This document shows positions 8,690-15,550 of a DNA stretch of 32,767 nt, in pieces. Under the pieces are notes generated by a model that made no database searches, was not told the origin of the DNA, and worked only from the letters and a program-made list of their open reading frames with translations. Where the stretch lies: the NCBI GenBank assembly GCA_900557165.1, contig USRS01000014.1, positions 1 through 32,767 of the forward strand, given 5' to 3'. The position numbers and the translations under genes were made by a program. Position 1 is the stretch's first letter; the number at the start of each line of letters is the position of its first letter. The stretch comes from an uncultured Clostridium sp. GTDB lineage: Bacteria; Bacillota; Clostridia; Peptostreptococcales; Peptostreptococcaceae.

Positions 8690-8711
8690 TTGTATCAATG
8701 CATTAATACAA
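8690..8711 (-). promoter_or_regulatory. Probable operator of the YtrA-type GntR regulator
   Basis: A 22-base near-perfect palindrome (TTGTAT...ATACAA, one mismatched pair) lies 16 bases upstream of the GntR start codon. It covers the expected transcription start just after the -10 box, where a bound dimer would block initiation. Confidence 0.75.
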
Positions 8712-8739
8712 TAATATAATAGTACAATTTTATTTGCAA
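8711..8739 (-). promoter_or_regulatory. Sigma-A promoter of the GntR/ABC operon
   Basis: On the minus strand TTGCAA (8739-8734) and TATTAT (8716-8711) are spaced by exactly 17 bases. The -10 box touches the 22-base palindrome downstream, which supports repression by the product of the first gene. Confidence 0.75.
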
Positions 8740-8840
8740 GATATTTTTGAATTTTTTTCCAATGCACAATTTTAAAAATTGCAATCTATTTATCTCAAAT
8801 ATATAATAAAATATATAATTTTTTAAAAAGGAGTTTATTT

Positions 8841-9005
8841 ATGATTACTAGAGAATATATAGTTGCTCTTATAAATGGAGATTATGCCATTTTAGAAGAT
8901 GAAAATAAAGAACAAATTAGTATTGCTAGAGCACTACTTCCAATGGAAATAGATGAAGGTACACGTCTTTTATTTAAAAATTTCCAATATACGATTATAG
9001 ATTAA
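8841..9005 (+). CDS. DUF3006-like small protein, 54 residues
   Basis: ATG at 8841 has AAGGAG 7 bases upstream and opens 54 codons to TAA at 9003. The product has the order IVALINGDYAILEDEN, then IARALLPMEIDEGTRLLF, matching DUF3006-like mini-proteins: a small beta barrel in which a xG(D/E)xAV strand is followed by a (I/L)P turn and an EGD/EGT turn. The function of that family is unknown. The gene stands alone, divergent from the GntR operon, with a long hairpin about 50 bases downstream. Confidence 0.65.
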   Translation: MITREYIVALINGDYAILEDENKEQISIARALLPMEIDEGTRLLFKNFQYTIID

Positions 9006-9053
9006 AAAATTTTAATATTTTATATTAATAATCTACCATCTACTAAAATAAAA

Positions 9054-9126
9054 TCCACTTTTCCATTATATAAATTTCTACTAAAAATACTTTATCTAGA
9101 AATTCAAAACATAATGAAAAAGTGGA
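9054..9126. repeat. Long imperfect hairpin between the mini-protein and the HxlR gene
   Basis: Arms at 9054-9069 and 9111-9126 pair over 16 bases with one mismatch (TCCACTTTT...AAAAGTGGA). Inside them, 9073-9080 pairs with 9097-9104 around a 16-base loop. The structure lacks a T tract directly after the stem, so it is not a typical terminator. It may be a structured 3' end, a processed RNA or a small degenerate inverted-repeat element. Confidence 0.5.
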
Positions 9127-9165
9127 ACTATAAGATAAAGAACTTAAGATAGTATATATAACTAA

Positions 9166-9542
9166 TTATATATTATCTTTTTCTCTATCAATCATGATTT
9201 GTTTTTCACCCCAAGAATTTAACTCATTTAAAACTGGAAGTAAATCCTTGCCTCTTTGAGACAAAGAGTACTCAACTTTTGAAGGAATTGTATTATATTG
9301 TTTTCTAATAACAAGATTATTTTCTTCTAATTCACGCAAAGATTTTGTAAGCATTACATTTGTAATACCTTTAGTTTTTCTTTTCAATTCATTAAATCTA
9401 GTCGTCTCATTTTCATATAAATACCATATTATAGGCAATTTCCACTTCTGTCCAAATATATCAAGAGCATATCTAAGAGTACATTCAATCTCATAATAAT
9501 TTTTATCAGGAAATTTTTTGCTACATTCCTTCTCTTACTCAT
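9166..9542 (-). pseudogene. HxlR family regulator, frameshifted near its 5' end
   Basis: From 9438 down to 9166 the frame encodes most of a MarR/HxlR winged helix: LPIIWYLYENETTRFNELKR, then GITNVMLTKSLRELEENNLV, then the wing and SQRGKDLLPVLNELNSWGE. The expected N-terminus is in another frame: ATG at 9542 with an AAAGGA site opens MSKRRNVAKN, and after the A6 run (T6 at 9514-9519) the homologous reading DKNYYEIECTLRYALD continues one frame away. Restoring one A would join them into a protein of about 126 residues with the usual Cys near the start. No credible start exists in the downstream frame (only a TTG inside the HTH). It probably once controlled the divergent reductase gene, which is also broken. 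A homopolymer sequencing error is the alternative. Confidence 0.75.
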
Positions 9543-9567
9543 AAATTCAATTCCTTTCTAATTTATA

Positions 9568-9582
9568 GTATATTTTTTATAC
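9568..9582. promoter_or_regulatory. Short dyad between the divergent HxlR and reductase genes
   Basis: GTATA and TATAC flank 5 bases in the 56-base divergent gap, where an HxlR operator would be expected. It is short and AT-rich, so it is only suggestive. Confidence 0.3.
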
Positions 9583-9598
9583 AATAAGGAGTGTTATT

Positions 9599-10108
9599 AT
9601 GAAAGTTTATGCAATTAATGGAAGTCCAAGAAAAAAAGGCAACACTATTACTCTACTTCAAAAAGCTTTAGATGGAGTAAAAGAGTCTATTAAAGATCAA
9701 GAGATAGAAACAAAAATTATTAATTTATATGATTCAAACTATACTGGGTGTAAAAGTTGTTTTGCTTGCAAGAGAATTGGCGCTAAAAGTTATGGTAAGT
9801 TTGTAGCTAAAGATGACCTTAAAGAAGTTTTAGAAAAACTTTTATTCCCATATCATACTTATGATAAAGAATTATCTGTAATTATCCCTAAGAGAATGCC
9901 AACTGCTTTTGCTAATACAGAATGGCTTATAGAGCATATGTTTACTAAACCAGAAGTAATGTATAGCTATAATACTTATCAATTTGATGATTACTCAAAA
10001 TATGAATCTAGTTTTTTCTCTGCTGAACAAAAAATTGCTCATAGAGAAACGTAATTCCCTATAGACTGTAAAAAAGCTTTCGAATTAGGTGCTAATTTAA
10101 AAAAATAA
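9599..10108 (+). pseudogene. Flavodoxin-like NADPH-dependent FMN reductase, degraded
   Basis: The N-terminus is a good flavodoxin-fold start (MKVYAINGSPRKKGNT, FMN phosphate loop; then CKSCFACKR). After DDLKEVLEK the sequence jumps straight to LLFPYHTYD, so the usual segment with the GSPIYFG-type FMN loop and the following helix (near 30 residues) is missing in frame. A second shorter loss is apparent after MPTAF. The frame then meets TAA at 10052, yet the same frame continues with FPIDCKKAFELGANLKK to TAA at 10106, the usual C-terminus of this family; the stop fits a CAA-to-TAA change. The visible ORF is 151 residues against about 200 or more for relatives. AGGAG precedes ATG 9599. The product cannot bind FMN normally. 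Deletions are judged from memory of the family, the stop from the sequence itself. Confidence 0.75.
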
Positions 10109-10141
10109 ATTTTAAAATTCTTTTAATTTTTATTTTTTTAT

Positions 10142-10203
10142 AGTAAAAAATAAAGATTCAAAATAACTTAATTAAAAATTACTTTGAGCCTTTATTTTTT
10201 ACT
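10142..10203. terminator. Bidirectional intrinsic terminator
   Basis: AGTAAAAAATAAAG and CTTTATTTTTTACT form a perfect 14-base-pair outer stem, continued inward by TTCAAA/TTTGAG, with U tracts in both directions. It lies between the convergent reductase remnant and the FUSC-like gene. Confidence 0.85.
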
Positions 10204-10233
10204 GATTATCATTAGTTATATTCTTTAATTTTT

Positions 10234-11148
10234 TTATACAAATATAGCTAATTTTTCATTATTTTCATTTATACTATTATGTTCACCTATTTCATGAATC
10301 TCATTTATATTTTTTATAATAGCACCTATATGATAATTATAAACTATGCTTGTACGTTCTTTAATTTCCAAATTTTTTGCAAGTCCCTCACATAGAGATT
10401 TAGATTTAATATAATTTTCTTTATTTAAATAACATTTATCTTTCATTTGTTCTAAAATCTGTAAGTGTAAATAAATTTGCTTACATCTTTTTATTGTTTT
10501 ATTAATTTCCTCATCATCTAATTCTTGATTACTATATTCCAATTCTTCCAAAAAGTTTTTATACAAACCTTCTAATTTTGAAATTTCTTTTTTTAAAAAA
10601 GATCTATCCATATGAATTCCTTTTTCAATCTCACTTTGTAATAATTTAATAGATGTAGTTTCTATTATCCTTATCTCTTTATAAATACTATTTAAATAAT
10701 TCGGTCTAAATATATAGTAATTAACTGCCACACCAATTATTACCCCCATAGACGTATCCCATGTTCTTCCTAAAGAATAAGTTAAAGGATTATTAGTTCC
10801 TATATTTAACATGATTGCACAGTATACAATACTTGCAACTGTTATTGAATTTTTTATATTTAAAACATTACAAACATAAATTGTTGTAATAACTCCTAAA
10901 CAAGCTAGTACTGGAGAACCTGGACGAATTAATACAAATAAAAATCCAATTAAGCCTCCCACAAGAGTCCCTTTTAATCTATTTAATCCAACTGTTAGAG
11001 AACTTTTAACTGTTGTTTGCATACATACAATGCAAGCTGTTGCTGCAAAAAATATATTATCAATTATATGTATATATCCTATTAATACACATATCATAAC
11101 ACCTATACCTGTTTTAATATTTCTCATTCCTGGTTTTTGTATTTTCAA
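10234..11148 (-). CDS. FUSC/aromatic acid exporter family membrane protein
   Basis: About 304 residues. The N-terminal half has roughly five to six membrane helices (GIGVMICVLIGYIH onward, with LKGTLVGGLIGFLF and TWDTSMGVIIGVAVNYYIF), matching the ArAE_1/FUSC-type pattern with the RxxGTxxGxxxG motif. The C-terminal half is a cytosolic helical, charged domain. Relatives are proposed efflux proteins for aromatic acids or amphiphiles; the substrate is unknown. Start choice is uncertain: GTG at 11157 has its AAGGGG only one base away, while TTG at 11148 has it 9 bases away, so I chose 11148. It is monocistronic, with a terminator upstream at 11228 and one downstream at 10142. Confidence 0.8.
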   Translation of the reverse strand: MKIQKPGMRNIKTGIGVMICVLIGYIHIIDNIFFAATACIVCMQTTVKSSLTVGLNRLKGTLVGGLIGFLFVLIRPGSPVLACLGVITTIYVCNVLNIKNSITVASIVYCAIMLNIGTNNPLTYSLGRTWDTSMGVIIGVAVNYYIFRPNYLNSIYKEIRIIETTSIKLLQSEIEKGIHMDRSFLKKEISKLEGLYKNFLEELEYSNQELDDEEINKTIKRCKQIYLHLQILEQMKDKCYLNKENYIKSKSLCEGLAKNLEIKERTSIVYNYHIGAIIKNINEIHEIGEHNSINENNEKLAIFV

Positions 11149-11227
11149 ATTTCTCACGCCCCTTCTTATTTATAATACTATAAATAAATATTAACATAAA
11201 GAATGATATTAAATTTTCAATTTAAAT

Positions 11228-11251
11228 AAGGAAGACAACTTTGTCTTCCTT
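11228..11251 (-). terminator. Hairpin terminator after the hypothetical gene
   Basis: AAGGAAGACAA pairs perfectly with TTGTCTTCCTT around a 2-base loop, 49 bases past the stop of the gene at 11300-11572. The T tract is stronger on the plus strand than on the minus strand, so efficiency for the minus operon may be partial. Confidence 0.65.
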
Positions 11252-11299
11252 TTGATTATATACTATATTTTTATGTAATTTTATATCTTATGTCATATT

Positions 11300-11572
11300 T
11301 TAACAAACCCCTTCTGTTAAATGAGAGCAACTTTTCATAAAACCTTCCCATAGTGCATGCACATATATTTCAAATGTTTCAAAATCATACTTAAATAATT
11401 GATCCGGTAAAGAAATTTTAACATCTCTTGCTATTGATGTTATTTGTTTAAAAAACTCATGATATTGATCATATTTAATAAATTCAAATAATCTTAAGAT
11501 TTCAAAATCATGTAATTTAGCTTTTTTTCCAATTTCATATCCTACATTACTTATCATTTTCATTTCTTCCAT
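11300..11572 (-). CDS. Hypothetical helical protein, about 90 residues
   Basis: A soluble, mainly helical protein (MISNVGYEIGKKAKLHDFEI, then FEFIKYDQYHEFFKQITSIA) with two cysteines near the C-terminus. I recognise no family. ATG at 11572 has a GGGTGA site 5 bases upstream; the ATGs at 11584 and 11590 have none at a suitable distance, so I chose 11572. It is a single-gene unit ending at the hairpin at 11228-11251. The codon use fits its neighbours, so it is probably a real gene. Confidence 0.6.
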   Translation of the reverse strand: MEEMKMISNVGYEIGKKAKLHDFEILRLFEFIKYDQYHEFFKQITSIARDVKISLPDQLFKYDFETFEIYVHALWEGFMKSCSHLTEGVC

Positions 11573-11796
11573 ACAATCACCCATCTCCATAATATTATCT
11601 TTTTTATAAATTTTTATAGTAAATTAAAATCATGAAAAATATCCTAATCATTTTAATTAGTATAAATTCCATGACTTATATATATTGCTACTATATTATT
11701 CTTATTTTTTCCAACACCTTAAATATAATTTATATTGTATAAGAATTGTATTTCATATACAATATTTTTCATCCAAAATTTTCTGACATTTTACTA

Positions 11797-11840
11797 CAAA
11801 AAAAGTAGTTACTAACTTATTTTTGTTTAGTAACTACTTT
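11797..11840 (-). terminator. Intrinsic terminator of the DUF1540 gene
   Basis: On the minus strand AAAGTAGTTACTAA pairs perfectly with TTAGTAACTACTTT around an 11-base loop and is followed by seven or more T. It lies 10 bases past the DUF1540 stop codon. The plus strand also has a moderate T tract. Confidence 0.88.
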
Positions 11841-11849
11841 ATATTTTAT

Positions 11850-12158
11850 TTATTTTTCGCACTCAAATGTATCACAACATGCATTTTGCATATCTATTTG
11901 CACGCTATCAGCATGGCAACCTTTATTTTCATTATGTACACAGTTGCAAGCTTCACATTTTATGTTTGCTACTTTTGTATCTAGTGCATCTATGCTATTT
12001 ACAAAACTACTTGTTGCTTTGTCAACAAAAGTTGTACAAGTAGTTCCTGATATTTCAACAGCACTTCGACCACCAACATTTATTGCACCTGCCTTACATT
12101 GACAACCAAAATTATGGGTACAATTTGTTGCATTACAACTTAAATTTCCGTTTTGCAT
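11850..12158 (-). CDS. DUF1540 domain protein, two Cys-rich repeats
   Basis: 102 residues with two copies of the DUF1540 pattern: an N-terminal one (CNATNCTHN...CQCKAGAINV...TCTTF) and a C-terminal one (CEACNCVHNENKGCHADSVQI...CCDTFE), joined by a linker of about 20 residues. The Cys/His spacing suggests small metal-binding knuckles. These proteins are common in spore-forming Clostridia and their role is not established. ATG at 12158 has AAGGAGG 7 bases upstream. A peptide deformylase gene lies 81 bases upstream on the same strand, with no clear terminator between, so co-transcription is possible. Confidence 0.88.
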   Translation of the reverse strand: MQNGNLSCNATNCTHNFGCQCKAGAINVGGRSAVEISGTTCTTFVDKATSSFVNSIDALDTKVANIKCEACNCVHNENKGCHADSVQIDMQNACCDTFECEK

Positions 12159-12239
12159 ATTAATTCCTCCTTTTAAATTTTCTTCTTATTATTTCCAAAA
12201 AGAGAAATTAAATACTTATGTATTTATCAATAAACTACC

Positions 12240-12650
12240 TTATATTATTATTCCTTCAAAATGGTCTATCTCATGTTGAATTATCTGAGCAGTAAATCCA
12301 CTGAACGTATTTTTATGCTTTTTAAAGTTTGTATCTAGATATTCTACTTCTATTGTCTCATATCTTTTTGTTTTTCTAACGCCTATTAAAGATAAACAAC
12401 TTTCTTCTGTTTCATAAGGATTTTCTTTTTTTAGTATAACTGGATTTATCATAGGAACAATCATAGGTTCCATAGTAAATACTAAAATACGTTTTTTAAC
12501 TCCTATCATATTTGCTGCCATGCCAACACAATGGTCTAGATTAGCTTTTAGCGTATCTATTAAATCAGTAACAACATGTGCATCTTCTTTTGTTGCTGGT
12601 TCTGACTTTTGTTCTAAAAATAATACATCTTTTACAATTTCTTTTATCAT
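12240..12650 (-). CDS. def: Peptide deformylase, short clostridial-type variant
   Basis: 136 residues from ATG 12650 (MIKEIVKDVLFL matches the start of this subfamily; the ATG at 12668 has no better ribosome site). Metal-dependent removal of the N-formyl group from nascent proteins is the family reaction. Motif 3 is intact (QHEIDH at 125-130, two His ligands and the catalytic Glu127). Motif 2 reads ESCLS at 83-87 instead of EGCLS, keeping the Cys85 ligand. Motif 1 reads GMAAN at 43-47, with Asn where canonical enzymes have the active-site Gln. The Asn is usual for this short subfamily as I know it. It is therefore probably an accessory deformylase or one with altered activity. It is divergent from the histidine kinase gene. 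Confidence 0.85.
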   Translation of the reverse strand: MIKEIVKDVLFLEQKSEPATKEDAHVVTDLIDTLKANLDHCVGMAANMIGVKKRILVFTMEPMIVPMINPVILKKENPYETEESCLSLIGVRKTKRYETIEVEYLDTNFKKHKNTFSGFTAQIIQHEIDHFEGIII

Positions 12651-12751
12651 TTTGTTCCAACCCTTCATATTTCTTTTTTTATAATTAAATTTATTTTTAT
12701 TATATATTTAAATATTATACTAAATTTAAGCTTCCTTTTACAAATATGCCT

Positions 12752-12780
12752 TCTTAATTTAGCCCATAATATGGTATAAT
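12752..12780 (+). promoter_or_regulatory. Candidate extended -10 promoter of the histidine kinase gene
   Basis: A perfect TATAAT at 12775-12780 is preceded by TGG (extended -10). The -35 match TCTTAA at 12752-12757 with 17-base spacing is weak. It lies 70 bases before the start codon at 12850, giving a long leader. Confidence 0.6.
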
Positions 12781-12849
12781 TATTTGACTTAAAATTTAAT
12801 TATAAAACCAATTTTGGGGTTAATGTAATACTTGGGGGTTAATATAAAT

Positions 12850-14835
12850 ATGGAAAATTCAATAGATAATAAACTTATATTTCAGAAAGAAAATAAATTT
12901 ACAAAACAAATAATTAGTTCCATTCTAATTGTTTTAATACCATTCATTTATAAGGTTTTTTCAAAAATGAAGTTAGCAAATAATGATATGGAGTTGGTGT
13001 CGCTCTTTGCAGAAGCTTTCGGATTAATTTTTTCCATGATGGCTTGTGCTAGCTTTTTAATTTCTTATAAAAGAAAAAAAAATGATAGAATTTTTATGAT
13101 TTTTTTAGTATATCTAAGTCTTTCTATGAGTGTAGCGTTCCAATTCTTAAGCTGTTTCAATACTTATGAGGATGGTTTTCAATATTATAATTATGATGTA
13201 GTTAGCTCTTGGTCTCTTAAGTTAGTACTTATTATCATAGCTTTATCAAAAAGTAGTAAAATAAAATCAATTATTATTAATAATAAATTTAAATCTATAT
13301 TTGCTATATTCATTTATATATTTATGAGTACTTATATTTGTGAGTATTTTAATTTATATACTAACGAGAATTTTTTTAAGTTTGCCAATATGTGTTTAAT
13401 TATTATCTATTTTATAGGTAATTTAGGATTTTTATATTTGGGAATTAAAGAAAAAGAATATTTGTATTTTACTATTAGTTCAATTATGTTTATCTTAACA
13501 ATAAAAACACTTTATGTATTTTTTAATTTAAATATATCTCAAATGTATCAAATGATAATTACATCATCTTTAGGATATCTAGCTTTGTTAACTATTATTT
13601 CAGGCTCTTTTGTTGAACTTGTTATGTATATAAGTAAAGTAAAAAATTTAAATAAAAACTTAAAAGTTTTTTATAATTTAAGTGATAATAGTAAACATTC
13701 TTTTTTATTAATTTGTAATAAAAAAGGTGAAGTTTTATATGCTAATGATAAATTCAAAAACAATTATAAAGAATTTGCAACAAAGTGCAATTATGATGAA
13801 AATAATTGTGAAATTTTAAAAGATCCTTTTAAAATTCTTAGACCTAATGATGAAATAAATAAAATAAAAGTCGATTTATATTCATCTGGTCAATGGAGAG
13901 GTGTTCTTAATATAGATAATGATAATATATATATTGATTGCTGTGTACAACTTTTAGATCCTCTAGATAAAGATAGTTTAGTTTCCATAAGCTATATAGA
14001 TATTTCAGATATAATTAATAAGGAACTAGAACTTGAAAGATTAAAAGTTTATAATCAAGAACAGACAGAATTTATTTCTAATATTTCTCATGAACTTAGA
14101 ACACCAATAAATATTTTTTATTCAACTATTCAACTGTTGGACAGATTCTATGATTTAAATATTGATAATTTCCAAGATATCTATGAAAAATATAGAAAAT
14201 CTCTACATACTAACTGTAAGAGAATGTTAAGACTTGTTAATAATATAATTGATATTTCAAAAATAGAAACAGGAATTTTAAAAGGAGATTTTGAGTATTA
14301 TAATTTAATTTCTATTATTGAAGATGTCACTTCTTCAGTAAAAAGCTATGCTAAGTTAAAATCAATTGATATTCATTTTGATACAAATTGTGAAGAATTT
14401 ATTTCAAAATGTGATTCTTCTATGATTGAAAGAGCTGTACTTAATTTATTATCAAATGCTATAAAGTTTACGAATGAAAATAAAAATATTTATATTAATA
14501 TATTTGCCCATGATGACTTTATTGATATTCATATTAGAGATGAGGGTATGGGTATCTCTAAAAAAGATAGTAAAAATATATTTGAAAGATTTATTCAAAG
14601 CGACAAATCATTAAATCGGAAAAATGAAGGTAGTGGTATTGGATTAAGTATTGTAAAATCCATAATCGAACTTCATAATGGCCACATAAGTGTTGATAGC
14701 CAAATGAACATAGGAACAACATTTAAGATTATACTTCCTAAAATAGGTGAAGATACTGAACAATGTAGTATTTTTAATATTAATAACTATAACACTGAGC
14801 TAGAATTATCCGATATATACGAAGTTTTAATATAA
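12850..14835 (+). CDS. Orphan membrane sensor histidine kinase
   Basis: 661 residues. About residues 20-260 hold seven or eight membrane helices in a MASE-like sensor region; a PAS-like domain follows at about 275-390 (FLLICNKKGEVLYANDKFK). The HisKA H-box NISHELRTPIN has the phosphorylated His near residue 414, then come the HATPase N-box NLLSNAIKF near 532, DEGMGIS and GSGIGLSIVKSI. The tail of about 25 residues after the ATPase domain is acidic. No response regulator lies beside it: BioY follows after a terminator. It resembles the orphan kinases that feed Spo0A in Clostridia, but that partner is an inference. ATG at 12850 has GGGGG 11 bases upstream and is preferred to TTG at 12832. Confidence 0.9.
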   Translation: MENSIDNKLIFQKENKFTKQIISSILIVLIPFIYKVFSKMKLANNDMELVSLFAEAFGLIFSMMACASFLISYKRKKNDRIFMIFLVYLSLSMSVAFQFLSCFNTYEDGFQYYNYDVVSSWSLKLVLIIIALSKSSKIKSIIINNKFKSIFAIFIYIFMSTYICEYFNLYTNENFFKFANMCLIIIYFIGNLGFLYLGIKEKEYLYFTISSIMFILTIKTLYVFFNLNISQMYQMIITSSLGYLALLTIISGSFVELVMYISKVKNLNKNLKVFYNLSDNSKHSFLLICNKKGEVLYANDKFKNNYKEFATKCNYDENNCEILKDPFKILRPNDEINKIKVDLYSSGQWRGVLNIDNDNIYIDCCVQLLDPLDKDSLVSISYIDISDIINKELELERLKVYNQEQTEFISNISHELRTPINIFYSTIQLLDRFYDLNIDNFQDIYEKYRKSLHTNCKRMLRLVNNIIDISKIETGILKGDFEYYNLISIIEDVTSSVKSYAKLKSIDIHFDTNCEEFISKCDSSMIERAVLNLLSNAIKFTNENKNIYINIFAHDDFIDIHIRDEGMGISKKDSKNIFERFIQSDKSLNRKNEGSGIGLSIVKSIIELHNGHISVDSQMNIGTTFKIILPKIGEDTEQCSIFNINNYNTELELSDIYEVLI

Positions 14836-14843
14836 AATTTTAC

Positions 14844-14887
14844 AAAAAGAAATCATATTTTATTCAGTTAAAATATGATTTCTTTTT
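14844..14887. terminator. Intrinsic terminator after the histidine kinase
   Basis: A perfect 19-base-pair stem (AAAAAGAAATCATATTTTA and complement) with a 6-base loop and terminal T5, 9 bases past the kinase stop. The next base starts the BioY -35 box, so the two units are tightly packed but separate. Confidence 0.9.
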
Positions 14888-14888
14888 A

Positions 14889-14918
14889 TTGACATTTATA
14901 TCCTTTTAATAGTATATT
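14889..14918 (+). promoter_or_regulatory. Sigma-A promoter of bioY
   Basis: A perfect TTGACA at 14889-14894 and TATATT at 14913-14918 are spaced by 18 bases. Transcription should start near 14925, just before the BirA-type operator. Confidence 0.8.
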
Positions 14919-14930
14919 ATATTTAAATAA

Positions 14931-14962
14931 AAGTAAACCATCTATATGTTTAAAGTTTACTT
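14931..14962 (+). promoter_or_regulatory. BirA-type biotin operator upstream of bioY
   Basis: A perfect inverted repeat, AAGTAAAC at 14931-14938 and GTTTACTT at 14955-14962, with a 16-base spacer. The geometry and the GTAAAC/GTTTAC half-sites match BirA boxes of Firmicutes. It lies directly after the expected transcription start and before the ribosome site, as needed for repression by biotinoyl-AMP-bound BirA. The birA gene is not in this window. Confidence 0.75.
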
Positions 14963-14980
14963 AATTAAGGAGTATATTTT

Positions 14981-15514
14981 ATGAAAACTAGAGATTTAGT
15001 AGTTTGTTCATTATTTGCTTCCATGACAGCTGTTTTATCACAAATATCAATACCATTGCCAAATGGTATACCACTAACTTTACAATTATTCGCTGTTTTT
15101 CTTTGTGGAGTAATTTTAGGTGCTAAAAAAGGATTTATATCAACATTAGTTTATGTTGTGCTTGGTGCAATTGGTCTTCCTGTATTTGCAGGATTTACAG
15201 GAGGATTTCAATACATAGTAGGATATAGCGGAGGATTTATAATATCATTTCCTCTAGTTGCCTTTATAATCGGTTTTGTATCCGAGAAAACAGATAATAT
15301 GGTGCTTATACTTTTATCTACCATATTAGGACTTATAGTAAGCTATACTATTGGTACATTAGTATTTTCACTAGTGACAAATGCAAGTATTTCAGCATCT
15401 CTTGCTGCTTGTGTTATACCATTTATATTTACTGATTTATTGAAATGTTTTATTGCAACTGTTATAGGGCTTAAACTAAAAGAAAATATTTCAATTAAAT
15501 CTGTTTTAAACTAA
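14981..15514 (+). CDS. bioY: Biotin transporter substrate-specificity subunit BioY
   Basis: 177 residues with about six membrane helices. The typical BioY pattern is visible: ALFASMTAVLSQISIPLP, then PLTLQLFAVFLCGVILGAKK, then GLPVFAGFTGGFQYIVGYSGGF, which holds the biotin pocket. It is the S component of a group II ECF transporter that works with EcfA1/A2/T encoded elsewhere, and it imports biotin. Start ATG 14981 follows AAGGAG. A strong promoter and BirA-type operator precede it, so repression by biotin is likely. It is monocistronic with its own terminator. Confidence 0.95.
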   Translation: MKTRDLVVCSLFASMTAVLSQISIPLPNGIPLTLQLFAVFLCGVILGAKKGFISTLVYVVLGAIGLPVFAGFTGGFQYIVGYSGGFIISFPLVAFIIGFVSEKTDNMVLILLSTILGLIVSYTIGTLVFSLVTNASISASLAACVIPFIFTDLLKCFIATVIGLKLKENISIKSVLN

Positions 15515-15545
15515 AAAACATCAGCTAATTTAAAGCTGATGTTTT
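15515..15545. terminator. Bidirectional intrinsic terminator between bioY and cadA
   Basis: AAAACATCAGCT pairs with AGCTGATGTTTT around a 7-base loop, with A and T tracts on either side. It lies directly after the bioY stop and 5 bases past the minus-strand ATPase gene end. Confidence 0.9.
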
Positions 15546-15550
15546 ATTAA

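Noticed and set aside
9054..9126. Hairpin as an intrinsic terminator of the DUF3006-like gene
   Set aside because: No T tract follows either arm directly and the outer arms are far apart, unlike the many clear terminators in this window.
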